Source: Dryocola sp031988645 (GTDB lineage: Bacteria; Pseudomonadota; Gammaproteobacteria; Enterobacterales; Enterobacteriaceae). From it: a stretch of DNA of 64,000 nucleotides. Below, piece after piece: positions 25,781 to 35,265 of this stretch. The notes beneath the pieces are model-generated. The model did not search any database. It saw only the letters and a program-made list of their open reading frames with translations, and was not told the DNA's origin. Made by a program: the position numbers and the translations under genes. The stretch is from positions 2,542,001-2,606,000 of the forward strand of contig NZ_CP150452.1 of NCBI RefSeq assembly GCF_051307045.1. Direction: 5' to 3'. Position 1 is the first letter of the stretch; each line of letters starts with the position of its first letter.

Positions 25781-27385
25781 TCATGGGGTGGCCAGCACCC
25801 CGGAGGTTTCGATTTCCCCGGTTTCACGTTGATCTGCAACGTTTGCCAGTTTAAACACAGAGACTACACCGGTTAAGTGTTCAGCCTGGTTGGCCAGGGC
25901 ATCGGTTGCGGCTGCCGCTTCTTCTACTAAGGCGGCGTTTTGCTGCGTAACCTGATCCATCTGGCTTACTGCCTGAGCGACCTGCTCAATTCCCCGGCGC
26001 TGCTCGTCCGACGCCGAAGCAATTTCTCCCATAATGTCGTTCACCTGCGTTACGGAACGCACGATTTCAGCCATAGTCGTGGCCGCCGAATCCACCAGCT
26101 GCGAGCCCTGCTGCACCCGGTCGACGGACTCTTCGATCAGCACTTTGATCTCTTTTGCCGCCTGCGCGCTGCGGCTTGCGAGGTTGCGCACCTCACCTGC
26201 CACCACCGCAAAGCCGCGCCCCTGCTCGCCGGCGCGCGCGGCTTCTACCGCGGCGTTCAGCGCCAGGATATTGGTCTGGAAGGCAATGCCGTCGATAACG
26301 CTGGTGATATCGCCAATTTTCTGCGAGCTGCCGGCGATTTCATGCATGGTGCGGGCCACGTTCGCCGCCTGCTGTCCGCCCTGCTTCGCCGTATCCGCGG
26401 CGCTGCGGGAAAGCTGCGCGGCCTGACGGGCGTTATCGGCGTTCTGGCCGACGGTCGCCGTCAGCTGCTCCATGCTGGCGGCGGTTTCCGCCAGCGAAGC
26501 GGCCTGCTGCTCGGTACGCGCCGAAAGATCGTTGTTGCCGGCCGCGATTTCGGCGATGCCGGTATGCATGGCGCTGCTGCCGGCACGCACTTCGCTCACC
26601 GTCCCTTTGAGCGACTCCTGCATATTTCTCAGGCTGTGAAAAATCTCCGAGATTTCGTTACGCCCGAAGACGGCGACGGGCTTCGCCAGATCGCCTGCCG
26701 CAATGCGGTCAAAGTGGTTACGCACAATCGCCAGCGGCTGTACGATCATCTTGCGCGACCAGGCAAGGGAACCCAGCAGCATCAGGATGGCAATCACCGT
26801 CACGCTGCCAAAAATTACCGCGGAGATATGATAGTTTTCCTGGCTGTCGCCGCTGGCCTCGGCCACGATATCGTTGATGCTTTGCTGCCAGGCGTTGAAG
26901 TTGGCGTCAAAAATATCCTGCGACTTCTGCACCGGCGCGCTCAGGAAATCGGAAAGCTGATTGCTCTCAAGCCAGGTGGACTGATGCTGTAAATCATCGC
27001 GATAGGCGGCGTAGCTCTGCTTCGTTGACGCCATCATCTCCTCGCCTTCTTTGCTGGTCGGCGGGATTTCCATAAACTGGTTGAACAGCATGTCCGCCTG
27101 CTTGAGGCTGCCGCGCGCGTTCGCCATCAGGCGCTTAATATCCTCCGGCGGATAGCTCAGGGCGGTCAGCGTACCGGCGCGGCTTAAGGCGGTGCTGGCC
27201 TGCAACAGGGCCGCCCGGCTTTGGGTTAACGTATCCCGCTGTTGATTACTCGCCTCGACCATCCTGAGGTTTTGAAAATCATTACGAAAAGCCCAGAAGG
27301 ACAAGCCATTACTGCCAATCTGCAGCAGGCCGCAGAGGATCAAAATCAAAAACAGACTGGTCGAAATTCGGATACGGTTTAACAT
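25781..27385 (-). CDS. tap: Methyl-accepting chemotaxis protein Tap-like (dipeptide receptor)
   Basis: The 534-residue receptor has two membrane segments flanking a periplasmic four-helix domain, a HAMP linker, and the highly conserved signalling tip IDGIAFQTNILALNAAVEAA. The N-terminus (NRIRISTSLFLILILCG) and periplasmic block GTLTALSYPPEDIK follow E. coli Tap rather than Tar or Tsr, and like Tap it lacks a C-terminal NWETF. The ATG at 27385 has GAGGGA upstream; the longer frame would use TTG. Tap mediates taxis to dipeptides via DppA; the ligand here is inferred. Confidence 0.9.
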   Translation of the reverse strand: MLNRIRISTSLFLILILCGLLQIGSNGLSFWAFRNDFQNLRMVEASNQQRDTLTQSRAALLQASTALSRAGTLTALSYPPEDIKRLMANARGSLKQADMLFNQFMEIPPTSKEGEEMMASTKQSYAAYRDDLQHQSTWLESNQLSDFLSAPVQKSQDIFDANFNAWQQSINDIVAEASGDSQENYHISAVIFGSVTVIAILMLLGSLAWSRKMIVQPLAIVRNHFDRIAAGDLAKPVAVFGRNEISEIFHSLRNMQESLKGTVSEVRAGSSAMHTGIAEIAAGNNDLSARTEQQAASLAETAASMEQLTATVGQNADNARQAAQLSRSAADTAKQGGQQAANVARTMHEIAGSSQKIGDITSVIDGIAFQTNILALNAAVEAARAGEQGRGFAVVAGEVRNLASRSAQAAKEIKVLIEESVDRVQQGSQLVDSAATTMAEIVRSVTQVNDIMGEIASASDEQRRGIEQVAQAVSQMDQVTQQNAALVEEAAAATDALANQAEHLTGVVSVFKLANVADQRETGEIETSGVLATP

Positions 27386-27442
27386 CAAAGCTTCCCTCGG
27401 CCGGCACGTCTGCCGGCGTTCATTAGTGGTCAGAAAGGGTGA

Positions 27443-29116
27443 TTAGAATGTTTCCCAGTTATCGTCCCCGCCGGCGACGGCTGGTTTGCGCACGGCAAGG
27501 TTCGCAGCGCCGGCCGTAGCGACGGCTACAGGCGCGGCGGTAACCCGCGGCCCGGCGCCTTCGGTCTCCAGACGAAAAGCGGCGACGGACTGGGTAAGCA
27601 GGCTGGCCTGCTCTTCCAGCGCCGCCGCGGCAGAGGCGGACTCTTCCACCAGCGAGGCGTTCTGCTGGGTTACGCGATCCATCTCTGAAACGGCAAGCGC
27701 CACCTGGTCGATGCCGCGGCTTTGCTCATCGGAAGCGGAAGCGATTTCACCCATGATGTCGGTGACGCGCGTTACCGCGCTGACGATATCGCTCATGGTT
27801 TCCCCGGCGCTTTCCACCAGCACGGAGCCGGTATCCACGCGGGAGACGGAATCTTCAATCAGGGATTTGATTTCTTTGGCGGCCTGCGCGCTGCGGCTTG
27901 CCAGGTTGCGCACCTCTCCTGCCACCACCGCAAATCCGCGTCCCTGCTCGCCGGCGCGCGCGGCTTCTACCGCGGCGTTCAGGGCAAGGATATTGGTCTG
28001 GAAGGCGATGCCGTCGATAACGCTTGTGATATCAGCGATTTTCTTCGACGAGCCGGCGATTTCGTGCATGGTTTTCACCACGCCGTCGACGACCTTCCCG
28101 CCGCGAGAAGCGGTTTCGGAGGCGCTTAACGCCAGCTGCGAAGCCTGGCGGGCATTCTCGGCGTTCTGCTTCACGGTGGCGGTGAGCTGCTCCATGCTGG
28201 CGGCGGTTTCCTCAAGCGAGGCGGCCTGCTGTTCGGTGCGCGATGACAAATCGTTATTGCCCGCGGCAATTTCGGTCGCGCCGCTGTAAATGGCGTCGGA
28301 ACCTTCGCGCACGCTGCCCACGGTGATAATCAGCTCCTGCTGCATATGCCGCACGCTTGCCGTAAGCTCGCTTATCTCGTTGCGGCCCTGCGCGACGATA
28401 TTTTCCGTCAGGTTGCCGCTGGCGATTTCACGGATATGGCCGATGACGACGGACAAAGGTTTCAGCAGAATATTGCGAATGCCGAACCACACCAGCACGA
28501 TGACCGCAGCAAGGGCTAAGGCGAGGCCGCCCATCTGCCATTTGGCGAAGCTGTAATCGGCGTTGCTGGTGAGATAAGTCTGCTCGTAGTTGCTTTCATT
28601 AAGGGCCAGATACTGCTTGAAGACTTTCTCGAGGGCGTTTTGCAGCCCCTGGGTAGGCTGGGCGAAATAGGCGTCCAGGTTCCCGCTTTCCAGATAGCCA
28701 ATCAGCTCGCTGAGCGCCTGATGATAATTCTGGTAATCGACATCGATGCTTTTCACCACCGCGTCCATTTCCGCCGACACCGACGGAATCTGCCTGAAGG
28801 CCGCGTAATGCTTGCCTGATTCAGCAAGCGTCGCCTTCGCGGTGTTGAGCAGATCGGTTTTGGCCGCGCTCTGGCCGTTGCTGGCGTCCAGCAGGGCGCG
28901 AGCCGACGAACGGCTGAGGTTAATGCGCGTTTGCAGCATCAGGTCCCAGGCAAAGTGCAGCTCGGATTGTTGAACCCGTAACTCACGGGTAATTCTGGAG
29001 TTATCGTTATTATCTTTTAAAGCGTTAAAAAACATTCCGCCCGACATGAGCTGCAGCAGGGCAAACACTACCAGCACCATCATCAGCATGGTGACAACGC
29101 GAATACGGTTCAACAT
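27443..29116 (-). CDS. tar: Methyl-accepting chemotaxis protein Tar-like (aspartate receptor)
   Basis: The 557-residue receptor has the Tar-type ligand helix MLQTRINLSRSSARALLD, retaining the arginines that bind aspartate in E. coli Tar, and ends in the CheR/CheB tether NWETF. The cytoplasmic hairpin is nearly identical to that of the neighbouring Tap. Position (before tap) and ligand residues favour Tar over Tsr. Transcription starts at a near-consensus sigma-28 promoter upstream. A spectrum including maltose cannot be judged from sequence. Confidence 0.9.
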   Translation of the reverse strand: MLNRIRVVTMLMMVLVVFALLQLMSGGMFFNALKDNNDNSRITRELRVQQSELHFAWDLMLQTRINLSRSSARALLDASNGQSAAKTDLLNTAKATLAESGKHYAAFRQIPSVSAEMDAVVKSIDVDYQNYHQALSELIGYLESGNLDAYFAQPTQGLQNALEKVFKQYLALNESNYEQTYLTSNADYSFAKWQMGGLALALAAVIVLVWFGIRNILLKPLSVVIGHIREIASGNLTENIVAQGRNEISELTASVRHMQQELIITVGSVREGSDAIYSGATEIAAGNNDLSSRTEQQAASLEETAASMEQLTATVKQNAENARQASQLALSASETASRGGKVVDGVVKTMHEIAGSSKKIADITSVIDGIAFQTNILALNAAVEAARAGEQGRGFAVVAGEVRNLASRSAQAAKEIKSLIEDSVSRVDTGSVLVESAGETMSDIVSAVTRVTDIMGEIASASDEQSRGIDQVALAVSEMDRVTQQNASLVEESASAAAALEEQASLLTQSVAAFRLETEGAGPRVTAAPVAVATAGAANLAVRKPAVAGGDDNWETF

Positions 29117-29147
29117 ATAACACCCTATGAATGACTTGATATCAGGG

Positions 29148-29174
29148 TTATCGGCATGCGCCAGGGGAACTTTA
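29148..29174 (-). promoter_or_regulatory. Sigma-28 (FliA) promoter of tar-tap-cheRBYZ
   Basis: On the minus strand TAAAGTTC (29167-29174) and GCCGATAA (29148-29155) are separated by exactly 11 bases, matching the FliA consensus TAAAGTTT-N11-GCCGATAA with one mismatch. It lies 31 bases before the tar ATG. This makes the operon a late (class III) flagellar unit. Confidence 0.93.
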
Positions 29175-29373
29175 CGTGAAATTAGGATGAGTCTTATTGG
29201 TTCAATAAAGCGGTAAAAACAACAAAGACAATAAAAAGTAAAAAATTGTTGAATCTGCCGGCGCTTTGCTTCAGTTTATGCCCTGCACATTTGTTGGACA
29301 ATTATAAAAAAAGCATAGCGCTCAACAAGTTGCGTATTTGTTAATCTTAATCATCACAGGGGTTATTACGTAA

Positions 29374-30636
29374 GTGGCAAGCTCAAACAAACTCACGTTA
29401 TTCATTATCTTATTTATGATCGCGGGCATTCTTAGCGGGGCGGCAATTCATGAATACGCCGCCGCCGACACCGTTAAAAACTACGCCGACAACATCACGC
29501 TGTTCACCGATATTTTCCTTCGCCTGATTAAAATGGTTATCGCCCCGCTGGTCTTCAGCACGCTAACCGTCGGCATTATGCGCATGGGCGAAACCGCCAC
29601 CATCGGCCGCGTAGGCGGCAAAGCCATGGTGTGGTTTGTCTCTTCTTCGGTGCTGTCTATCCTCGTGGGGCTGTTTATCGTCACGCTGCAGCATCCCGGC
29701 GCCGGCATGAATCTGCAAATTCCGCAGGGCGACGTGCAGACCGGCCTTGCGGTCAGCGGCATGTCGCTAAAAAGCTTTATCGCCCATACCTTCCCTACCA
29801 GCATCGCCGGCGCGATGGCAAACAACGAAATTTTGCAGATCGTGGTGTTCTCGCTGTTCTTCGGCATCGCGGGCGCATCGCTTGGCGAGAAGTTTAACTC
29901 ACCGCTGGTCGCCGCGCTGGACGTGGTTTCGCACATTATGCTGAAGGTGACGGGCTATGTGATGTATGTCGCGCCGCTGGCCATTTTCGCGGCTATCTCC
30001 TCGGTTATCGCCACCGAAGGGCTGGGCATTTTGCTTAACTACGCCTCCTTTATCGGCGGCTATTACCTGGCGATAGTGCTGACCTGCATGGTGCTGATTA
30101 GCGTCGGCTATATGGTGCTTAAGGGCGATATCTTCCGCCTGCTGGCGATGCTAAAAGATCCCGTGCTGGTGGCCTTCACCACCAGCAGCTCCGAAGCGGC
30201 CTACCCTAAAACGCTCGATCAGCTCACCCGCTTCGGCTGCTCGCGCAACATTGCCTCGTTCGTGCTGCCGATTGGCTACTCCTTCAACCTGGTCGGGTCG
30301 ATGGTCTACTGCTCGTTTGCCTCGATGTTTATCGCCCAGGCGTACAATATCCACCTCTCCTTCTCGGAAATCCTGGTGCTGATGTTAACCCTGATGCTGG
30401 CTTCCAAAGGCATTGCCGGGGTGCCGCGCTCGGCTTTAGTGGTGCTGGCGGCGACCATTCCGAGCTTTAACATTCCCGTGGCGGGGATTTTACTGCTGAT
30501 GGGCATCGACCATTTCCTCGATATGGGCCGCTCGGCGATCAACGTGCTGGGCAACGGCGTCGCCACGGCGATGCTATCGAAAAACGAAGGTTTGCTTGAA
30601 GAGACGGCTGCGATTGGGGAAGAAATAGAGGCTTAA
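29374..30636 (+). CDS. DAACS-family dicarboxylate/amino acid:cation symporter
   Basis: The 420-residue membrane protein has the GltP/DctA architecture: N-terminal helices with IKMVIAPLVFSTLTVGI, the serine-rich re-entrant loop TSSSEAAYPKTL, the cation/substrate helix NLVGSMVYCSFASMFIAQ (NLVGS in place of the usual NMDGT), and a second loop at KGIAGVPRSA. Start is GTG at 29374 with GGGG about 12 bases upstream; the next in-frame ATG would cut into the first helix. It runs opposite to the surrounding chemotaxis genes and separates tar from cheW. Substrate is probably an acidic amino acid or C4-dicarboxylate. Confidence 0.85.
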   Translation: MASSNKLTLFIILFMIAGILSGAAIHEYAAADTVKNYADNITLFTDIFLRLIKMVIAPLVFSTLTVGIMRMGETATIGRVGGKAMVWFVSSSVLSILVGLFIVTLQHPGAGMNLQIPQGDVQTGLAVSGMSLKSFIAHTFPTSIAGAMANNEILQIVVFSLFFGIAGASLGEKFNSPLVAALDVVSHIMLKVTGYVMYVAPLAIFAAISSVIATEGLGILLNYASFIGGYYLAIVLTCMVLISVGYMVLKGDIFRLLAMLKDPVLVAFTTSSSEAAYPKTLDQLTRFGCSRNIASFVLPIGYSFNLVGSMVYCSFASMFIAQAYNIHLSFSEILVLMLTLMLASKGIAGVPRSALVVLAATIPSFNIPVAGILLLMGIDHFLDMGRSAINVLGNGVATAMLSKNEGLLEETAAIGEEIEA

Positions 30637-30650
30637 CTGCGGGATTTGCA

Positions 30651-30718
30651 GGGCGGATGGCGCAGGCCCTGTCCGCCCTGTAAGAAATGCAGGGTGGATA
30701 AACGAAGCGCTATCCACC
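30651..30718. repeat. Paired short palindromes (REP/BIME-like), copy C
   Basis: GGGCGGA...TCCGCCC (30651-30678) followed by GGTGGAT...ATCCACC (30693-30718), between the convergent carrier gene and cheW. The second stem matches those at 15893-15919 and 42472-42498. It may also act as a transcription stop. Confidence 0.7.
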
Positions 30719-30729
30719 GCGAAAGTTAC

Positions 30730-31233
30730 TTAAGCTACGCGGCTGGCCGCCACGTCGACCAGCGCCATTTCTTCGCTGTTCAGCAGCTTCTCAATGTTCA
30801 CCAGAATCAGCATACGGTCGCCAAGCGCGCCAAGGCCGGTCAGGTATTCGGTAGAAAGCGTGACGGCGAACTCCGGCGCCGGACGAATCTGCTCGGCGGT
30901 CAGCGACAGCACGTCAGAAACGCCGTCCACCACTATGCCTACCACGCGCTGGCCGAGGTTGAGCACGATAACCACGGTGTTTTCGTTGTACTCAACGTCG
31001 CTTTGCGCGAACTTCACGCGCAGGTCCAGGATCGGCACTATTACGCCGCGCAGGTTGGTGACGCCCTTAATGAATGCCGGAGTGTTGGCAATACGGGTAA
31101 CCTGGTCGTAGCCGCGGATCTCCTGCACTTTCAGGATGTCGATACCGTACTCTTCGTCGCCGAGAGTAAACACCAGGAACTCCTGACCGGACGGCTCGCC
31201 GGTCAATTTTGTCACATTGGTTAATGCGTTCAT
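30730..31233 (-). CDS. cheW: Chemotaxis coupling protein CheW
   Basis: The 167-residue SH3-like adaptor links CheA to receptors in signalling arrays; it has the conserved GDEEYGIDILKVQEIRGYD and FIKGVTNLRGVIVPILDLR blocks. It is the last gene of the leftward motA-motB-cheA-cheW operon. Confidence 0.97.
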   Translation of the reverse strand: MNALTNVTKLTGEPSGQEFLVFTLGDEEYGIDILKVQEIRGYDQVTRIANTPAFIKGVTNLRGVIVPILDLRVKFAQSDVEYNENTVVIVLNLGQRVVGIVVDGVSDVLSLTAEQIRPAPEFAVTLSTEYLTGLGALGDRMLILVNIEKLLNSEEMALVDVAASRVA

Positions 31234-31260
31234 TTGCGTACCTATTTTTATCTTGCAGGA

Positions 31261-33270
31261 TCAGGCGGCGGTGCCGGCCAGACGTTGTTCACGGTTTAAG
31301 TTTTGCAGCGCGGACACATCAACAATCAGCGCGACGCTGCCGTCCCCAAGAATGGTGGCGGCAGAAATGCCCGGCACTTTGCGATAGTTGCTTTCGAGGT
31401 TCTTGACCACAACCTGATGCTGCCCAATCAGCTGATCGACCAGCAGCGCGTAGCGGCGGCCCGCGCTTTGCAGGATAACGACGATGCCCTGCGTGGCCTG
31501 GGTTTTCGCCCCTTCCACATCGAAGAGTTTCCACAGCTCGACCAGCGGCAGGTATTCGCCGCGCACCTCAAGCACGCGCTCGCCGCCCGCTAGCGGATGC
31601 AGATCGTCATCTTTCGGCTGCAGGGATTCCATGACCGCGTTCAGCGGCAGGATAAACACCTCATCGGCGACCTTGACGGACATGCCGTCAAGAATGGCCA
31701 GCGTCAGCGGCAGCAAAATGCGGATGGTGGTACCACTGCCCGCTTTGGACTGGATCTCAACGTGGCCGCCCATTTCCTGGATGTTTCTTTTCACCACGTC
31801 CATGCCCACGCCGCGGCCGGAAACGTCGGTCACCTGCTCGGCGGTGGAGAAGCCCGGCGCGAAGATCAGCATGCCGACCTCGTCGTCAGACATGTTTTCG
31901 TTCACCGCCATCCCCTGCGAAAGCGCCTTCGCCAGGATGCGTTCGCGGTTCAGGCCGGCGCCGTCATCAATCACCTCGATGCAGATATTGCCGCCCTGGT
32001 GCTCTGCGGATAGCGTCAGGTTGCCGACTTCAGACTTACCGGCCGCGCGGCGTTTTTCCGGCGACTCGATGCCGTGATCGAGGCTGTTGCGCACCAGGTG
32101 CGTTAACGGATCGATAATGCGTTCAATCAGGCTCTTATCCAGTTCGGTAGAGCTGCCCAGCAGGGTCAGTTCCACCTGCTTGTTGAGTTTACCGGCGAGA
32201 TCGCGCACCAGCCGCGGGAAGCGGCTGAAGACGTACTCCATCGGCATCATACGAATCGACATTACCGATTCCTGTAAATCACGCGCGTTGCGCTGCAGCT
32301 GCCCCATGCTGGTGATAAGCTCGCCGTGGTTAACCGGATCCAGCTCGTTAGAACGCTGGGCCAGCATCGACTGGGTAATCACCAGCTCGCCTACCAGGTT
32401 AATCAGCTGGTCGACCTTTTCCACCGCCACGCGAATGCTGGTGGACTCAGCTACGCGCGCCGCAGGTTTTTCCGCGCGGGCGACAGGTTTTGCCGCCGGT
32501 GCCGCCACTTCCGCTACCGCAGCGGCCTGGGCCGCAACGGCTACCGGAGCCGTTTCCGCAACCACTTCCATCACCGCAGCGCTCGCCGCCAGCGGCAGGA
32601 ACGCAATCTGCTCGGGTTCAATGACAAAGCACAGCACGGCGGTGATGTCATCGGCGCTGACGCTGGTTTCAAGCGTCGCGGTAACCGAGCTTGCGCCTTT
32701 TTCGACGTCGCTAAGGGTACCGAGGTTTGAGAGCTCTTCGAGCAGCAGATCGCGCTCGCTTTCCTTAAGCCCGCTGATGGCCACGCGCAGCCTGCCGTCG
32801 TTCGCAGCGGCCGCCGCCTGGGCCGGCGCCTCGTTTTCAACGACGGTCAGCTTCGCAGGCGCGGCGGCCGCTTCGCCTTTGGCCTCAAGAGCCAGCTGGC
32901 GCAGCGCTTTACAGATATAGTCAAAGCTCTGAGCGTCAGGTTCCGTTGAGCTTTTATAGGCATCCAGCTGTTCTTGCATAATATCTTTGGTTTCCAAAAA
33001 CAGGTTGATAATGTCGGTATTAAGTTGCATTTCGCCGCGACGGGCCTCGTCGAGCAGGTTTTCCATTAAATGGGTGGTTTCCTGCAAAACGGAGAAGCCA
33101 AAGGTGCCGGCTCCGCCTTTTATCGAGTGGGCCGCGCGGAATATGGCGTTCAGCTGCTCTGAATCTGGCGCTTCGGGAACCAGGTCCAGCAGGTGTTGTT
33201 CCATATCAGCCAAGAGCTCGTCGGCTTCGTCAAAAAATGTCTGGTAAAAATCGCTGATATCCATGCTCAC
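31261..33270 (-). CDS. cheA: Chemotaxis histidine kinase CheA
   Basis: The 669-residue kinase has P1 with phospho-acceptor H48 (RAAHSIKGGAGTFGF), P2 for CheY/CheB binding, an Ala/Pro/Val-rich linker of about 60 residues, P3 dimerisation, P4 ATPase (N box HLVRNSLDHGIE, G boxes DDGAGL and GRGVGMDV) and P5. It is 15 residues longer than E. coli CheA, mostly in the linker. It starts at GTG, as in E. coli, and Met98 (codon near 32979) is kept as a possible start for the short form CheA-S. Confidence 0.97.
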   Translation of the reverse strand: MSMDISDFYQTFFDEADELLADMEQHLLDLVPEAPDSEQLNAIFRAAHSIKGGAGTFGFSVLQETTHLMENLLDEARRGEMQLNTDIINLFLETKDIMQEQLDAYKSSTEPDAQSFDYICKALRQLALEAKGEAAAAPAKLTVVENEAPAQAAAAANDGRLRVAISGLKESERDLLLEELSNLGTLSDVEKGASSVTATLETSVSADDITAVLCFVIEPEQIAFLPLAASAAVMEVVAETAPVAVAAQAAAVAEVAAPAAKPVARAEKPAARVAESTSIRVAVEKVDQLINLVGELVITQSMLAQRSNELDPVNHGELITSMGQLQRNARDLQESVMSIRMMPMEYVFSRFPRLVRDLAGKLNKQVELTLLGSSTELDKSLIERIIDPLTHLVRNSLDHGIESPEKRRAAGKSEVGNLTLSAEHQGGNICIEVIDDGAGLNRERILAKALSQGMAVNENMSDDEVGMLIFAPGFSTAEQVTDVSGRGVGMDVVKRNIQEMGGHVEIQSKAGSGTTIRILLPLTLAILDGMSVKVADEVFILPLNAVMESLQPKDDDLHPLAGGERVLEVRGEYLPLVELWKLFDVEGAKTQATQGIVVILQSAGRRYALLVDQLIGQHQVVVKNLESNYRKVPGISAATILGDGSVALIVDVSALQNLNREQRLAGTAA

Positions 33271-33274
33271 GCTA

Positions 33275-34207
33275 TCACCTCGTACCTGGTTGTGGCGGTA
33301 AAGTGGACTGCGCCGGAGCCACGGCAGCAGGTTCTTTCAGAGTGCTCAACGGTTGATTGTCGCTCTCTGCGTTTTCATGCACGATGGCTTGTTCGGCTTG
33401 TTTATTTAGCACCAGCAAACTGATGCGACGGTTTATGGCATCTTCCGGCCCGCGGTCGGTTACCCGCATCGTGGAGGCCATGCCCACCACGCGCAGCACC
33501 TTGCCGTCGGCCAATCCGCCGTATATCAGCTCGCGACGGGAAGCGTTCGCGCGATCGGCGGAAAGCTCCCAGTTGCTGTAGCCGCGTTCGCCCATGGCGT
33601 ACGGCAGATCGTCGGTGTGGCCGGAGAGGCTAATCTTGTTCGGAATATCATTGAGCAGCGGCGCGATGCTGCGCAGAATATCGCGCATGTAGGGCTCGAC
33701 TTCCGCGCTGCCGTTTTTAAACATCGGGCGGTTCTGGCTATCGATAATCTGAATGCGCAGCCCCTCCTGCACCAGGTCGATTTGCAGATGCGGACGCAGC
33801 GCCCGCAGCTTCGGATCGGCCTCGATAAGCTGATCGAGCTGGTCGCGCAGGCGTTTCAGGCGGCTGGTCTCCATGCGTTTTTTCAGCTCGTCGATATCCG
33901 GATTTTTTTTCACTTCGCCCTGCTGCTGGGTGACGTCATCGCCGCCGCCGGGAATCGGGCTTGAGCTGTCGGCGATGCGCTGTCCGCCGGTTATCGCAGC
34001 GCTTAGCGGGGTTTTAAAATAGTCGGCAATCTGCGCCAGCTCTTTGGGGCTGGAGATGGAAATCAGCCACATCACCAGAAAGAACGCCATCATGGCGGTC
34101 ATAAAATCCGCGTAGGCAATCTTCCAGGAGCCGCCGTGGTGTCCGCCGCCGTGGCCTTTGTGCTTGCGCCGTCTTACGACAACGATGGGATGGGCCTGAT
34201 TCTTCAT
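33275..34207 (-). CDS. motB: Flagellar motor stator protein MotB
   Basis: MotB has one N-terminal membrane helix with the proton-carrying Asp (D34, in AYADFMTAMMAFFLV; D32 in E. coli) and a C-terminal OmpA-like peptidoglycan-binding domain (SLSGHTDDLPY, NWELSADRANASRREL). The basic N-terminus is two residues longer (His/Gly-rich). It overlaps motA by 4 bases. Length 310 against 308 in E. coli. Confidence 0.97.
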   Translation of the reverse strand: MKNQAHPIVVVRRRKHKGHGGGHHGGSWKIAYADFMTAMMAFFLVMWLISISSPKELAQIADYFKTPLSAAITGGQRIADSSSPIPGGGDDVTQQQGEVKKNPDIDELKKRMETSRLKRLRDQLDQLIEADPKLRALRPHLQIDLVQEGLRIQIIDSQNRPMFKNGSAEVEPYMRDILRSIAPLLNDIPNKISLSGHTDDLPYAMGERGYSNWELSADRANASRRELIYGGLADGKVLRVVGMASTMRVTDRGPEDAINRRISLLVLNKQAEQAIVHENAESDNQPLSTLKEPAAVAPAQSTLPPQPGTR

Positions 34208-35097
34208 ACTTCTTCTTCCGTGGCGCGCGCCTGGGCATTCGGAGAGCGGACGGCACGGACGTGTTCTTCAAGCTCGACGAAGGAGGGGCGTTCGCTGGAA
34301 TAGAGCGTTTTACGGCCGAACTCGACGGCGATTGGCGGCGCGTAGCCGTTAAGGCTTGAAAGCAGCGTTACTTTGACGCACTGCATCATCTTGGTGGTTT
34401 CCGCGCTTTTCTGACGCAGCACGGTTGCCAGCGGGGAAATAAACCCGTAGGCCAGCAGAATGCCGAGGAAGGTCCCCACCATCGCATGAGCAATCAGCCC
34501 GCCGAGTTCGGCCGCCGGCCTGTCGGCTGAGGCCAGAGCGTGCACCACGCCCATCACCGCCGCGACAATACCGAACGCGGGCAGCGAATCGCCCATTAGC
34601 GCGAGGCTGTTTGCCGGTATTTCCGTTTCGCTTTCGTGGGTTTCAATTTCCTCATCCATCAGGGCTTCGATTTCGAAAGTATTCATATTTCCGCTGATGA
34701 TCAGACGCAAATAGTCAACGATAAAATCAAGCATCGTGGCGTCGGCTAAAATACGCGGATAGCTGGCAAAAATTTCGCTTTCTTTAGGATTTTCAATGTC
34801 GCGCTCAAGAGAAAACATTCCCTGCTGACGAGATTTCGCCATCAGGCGATAAAGCAGCGCCATTAAATCCATATACATGCTTTTGGTGTATTTCGAGCGG
34901 CGAAACAGCAGCGGCAGCGCCTTAAGCGTGCTTTTTATCGCTTTACCATTGTTGCCCACGATAAAGGCCCCAATACCCGCGCCACCTATAATGACAAACT
35001 CCGCGGGCTGATAGAGCGCCCCCAGGTGACCACCGGTCATCATATAGCCGCCGAATACTGTCCCGAGTACAACCAGGTAACCTATTAATATCAACAC
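34204..35097 (-). CDS. motA: Flagellar motor stator protein MotA
   Basis: The 297-residue four-helix inner-membrane protein forms the stator channel with MotB and pushes on FliG. The cytoplasmic loop carries the rotor-contacting charged stretch RRSKYTKSMYMDLMALLYRL, and the MVGTFLGILLAYGFISPLA helix carries the conserved Pro. It heads the motAB-cheAW operon, whose sigma-28 promoter lies inside flhC. Confidence 0.97.
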   Translation of the reverse strand: MLILIGYLVVLGTVFGGYMMTGGHLGALYQPAEFVIIGGAGIGAFIVGNNGKAIKSTLKALPLLFRRSKYTKSMYMDLMALLYRLMAKSRQQGMFSLERDIENPKESEIFASYPRILADATMLDFIVDYLRLIISGNMNTFEIEALMDEEIETHESETEIPANSLALMGDSLPAFGIVAAVMGVVHALASADRPAAELGGLIAHAMVGTFLGILLAYGFISPLATVLRQKSAETTKMMQCVKVTLLSSLNGYAPPIAVEFGRKTLYSSERPSFVELEEHVRAVRSPNAQARATEEEV

Positions 35098-35170
35098 GAG
35101 TCAGTCCTTCTGCTGTGGTGTGTGGCGAGGACTTACAGGAAGGCGGCCTCAAAGGGGCCTTGCACAGGGC

Positions 35171-35203
35171 AAAAAAAAGCAGCGGTAATCGCTTACCGCT
35201 GCT
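35171..35203 (-). terminator. Terminator after flhC and probable 3' end of MotR sRNA
   Basis: GCAGCGGTA and TACCGCTGC arms with a 6-base loop are followed on the minus strand by eight T. It is 26 bases beyond the flhC stop and 73 bases before motA, so motAB-cheAW transcripts starting in flhC must read through it. Confidence 0.9.
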
Positions 35204-35265
35204 GGAATGCTCGTACACACAAGGCCTGTTAAATGGCCTGTTCTACCTGTTCATCCAGCAGTTGT
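35171..35265 (-). ncRNA. motR: MotR-like sigma-28-dependent small RNA
   Basis: A FliA promoter inside the 3' end of flhC (-10 ending at 35272) and the terminator ending at 35171 bound a unit of about 95 nt. In E. coli MotR is a sigma-28 sRNA of similar length from the same place, the motA leader, that regulates flagellar synthesis with Hfq. Start position is inferred from the -10; the RNA sequence was not compared base by base with E. coli. Confidence 0.65.
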
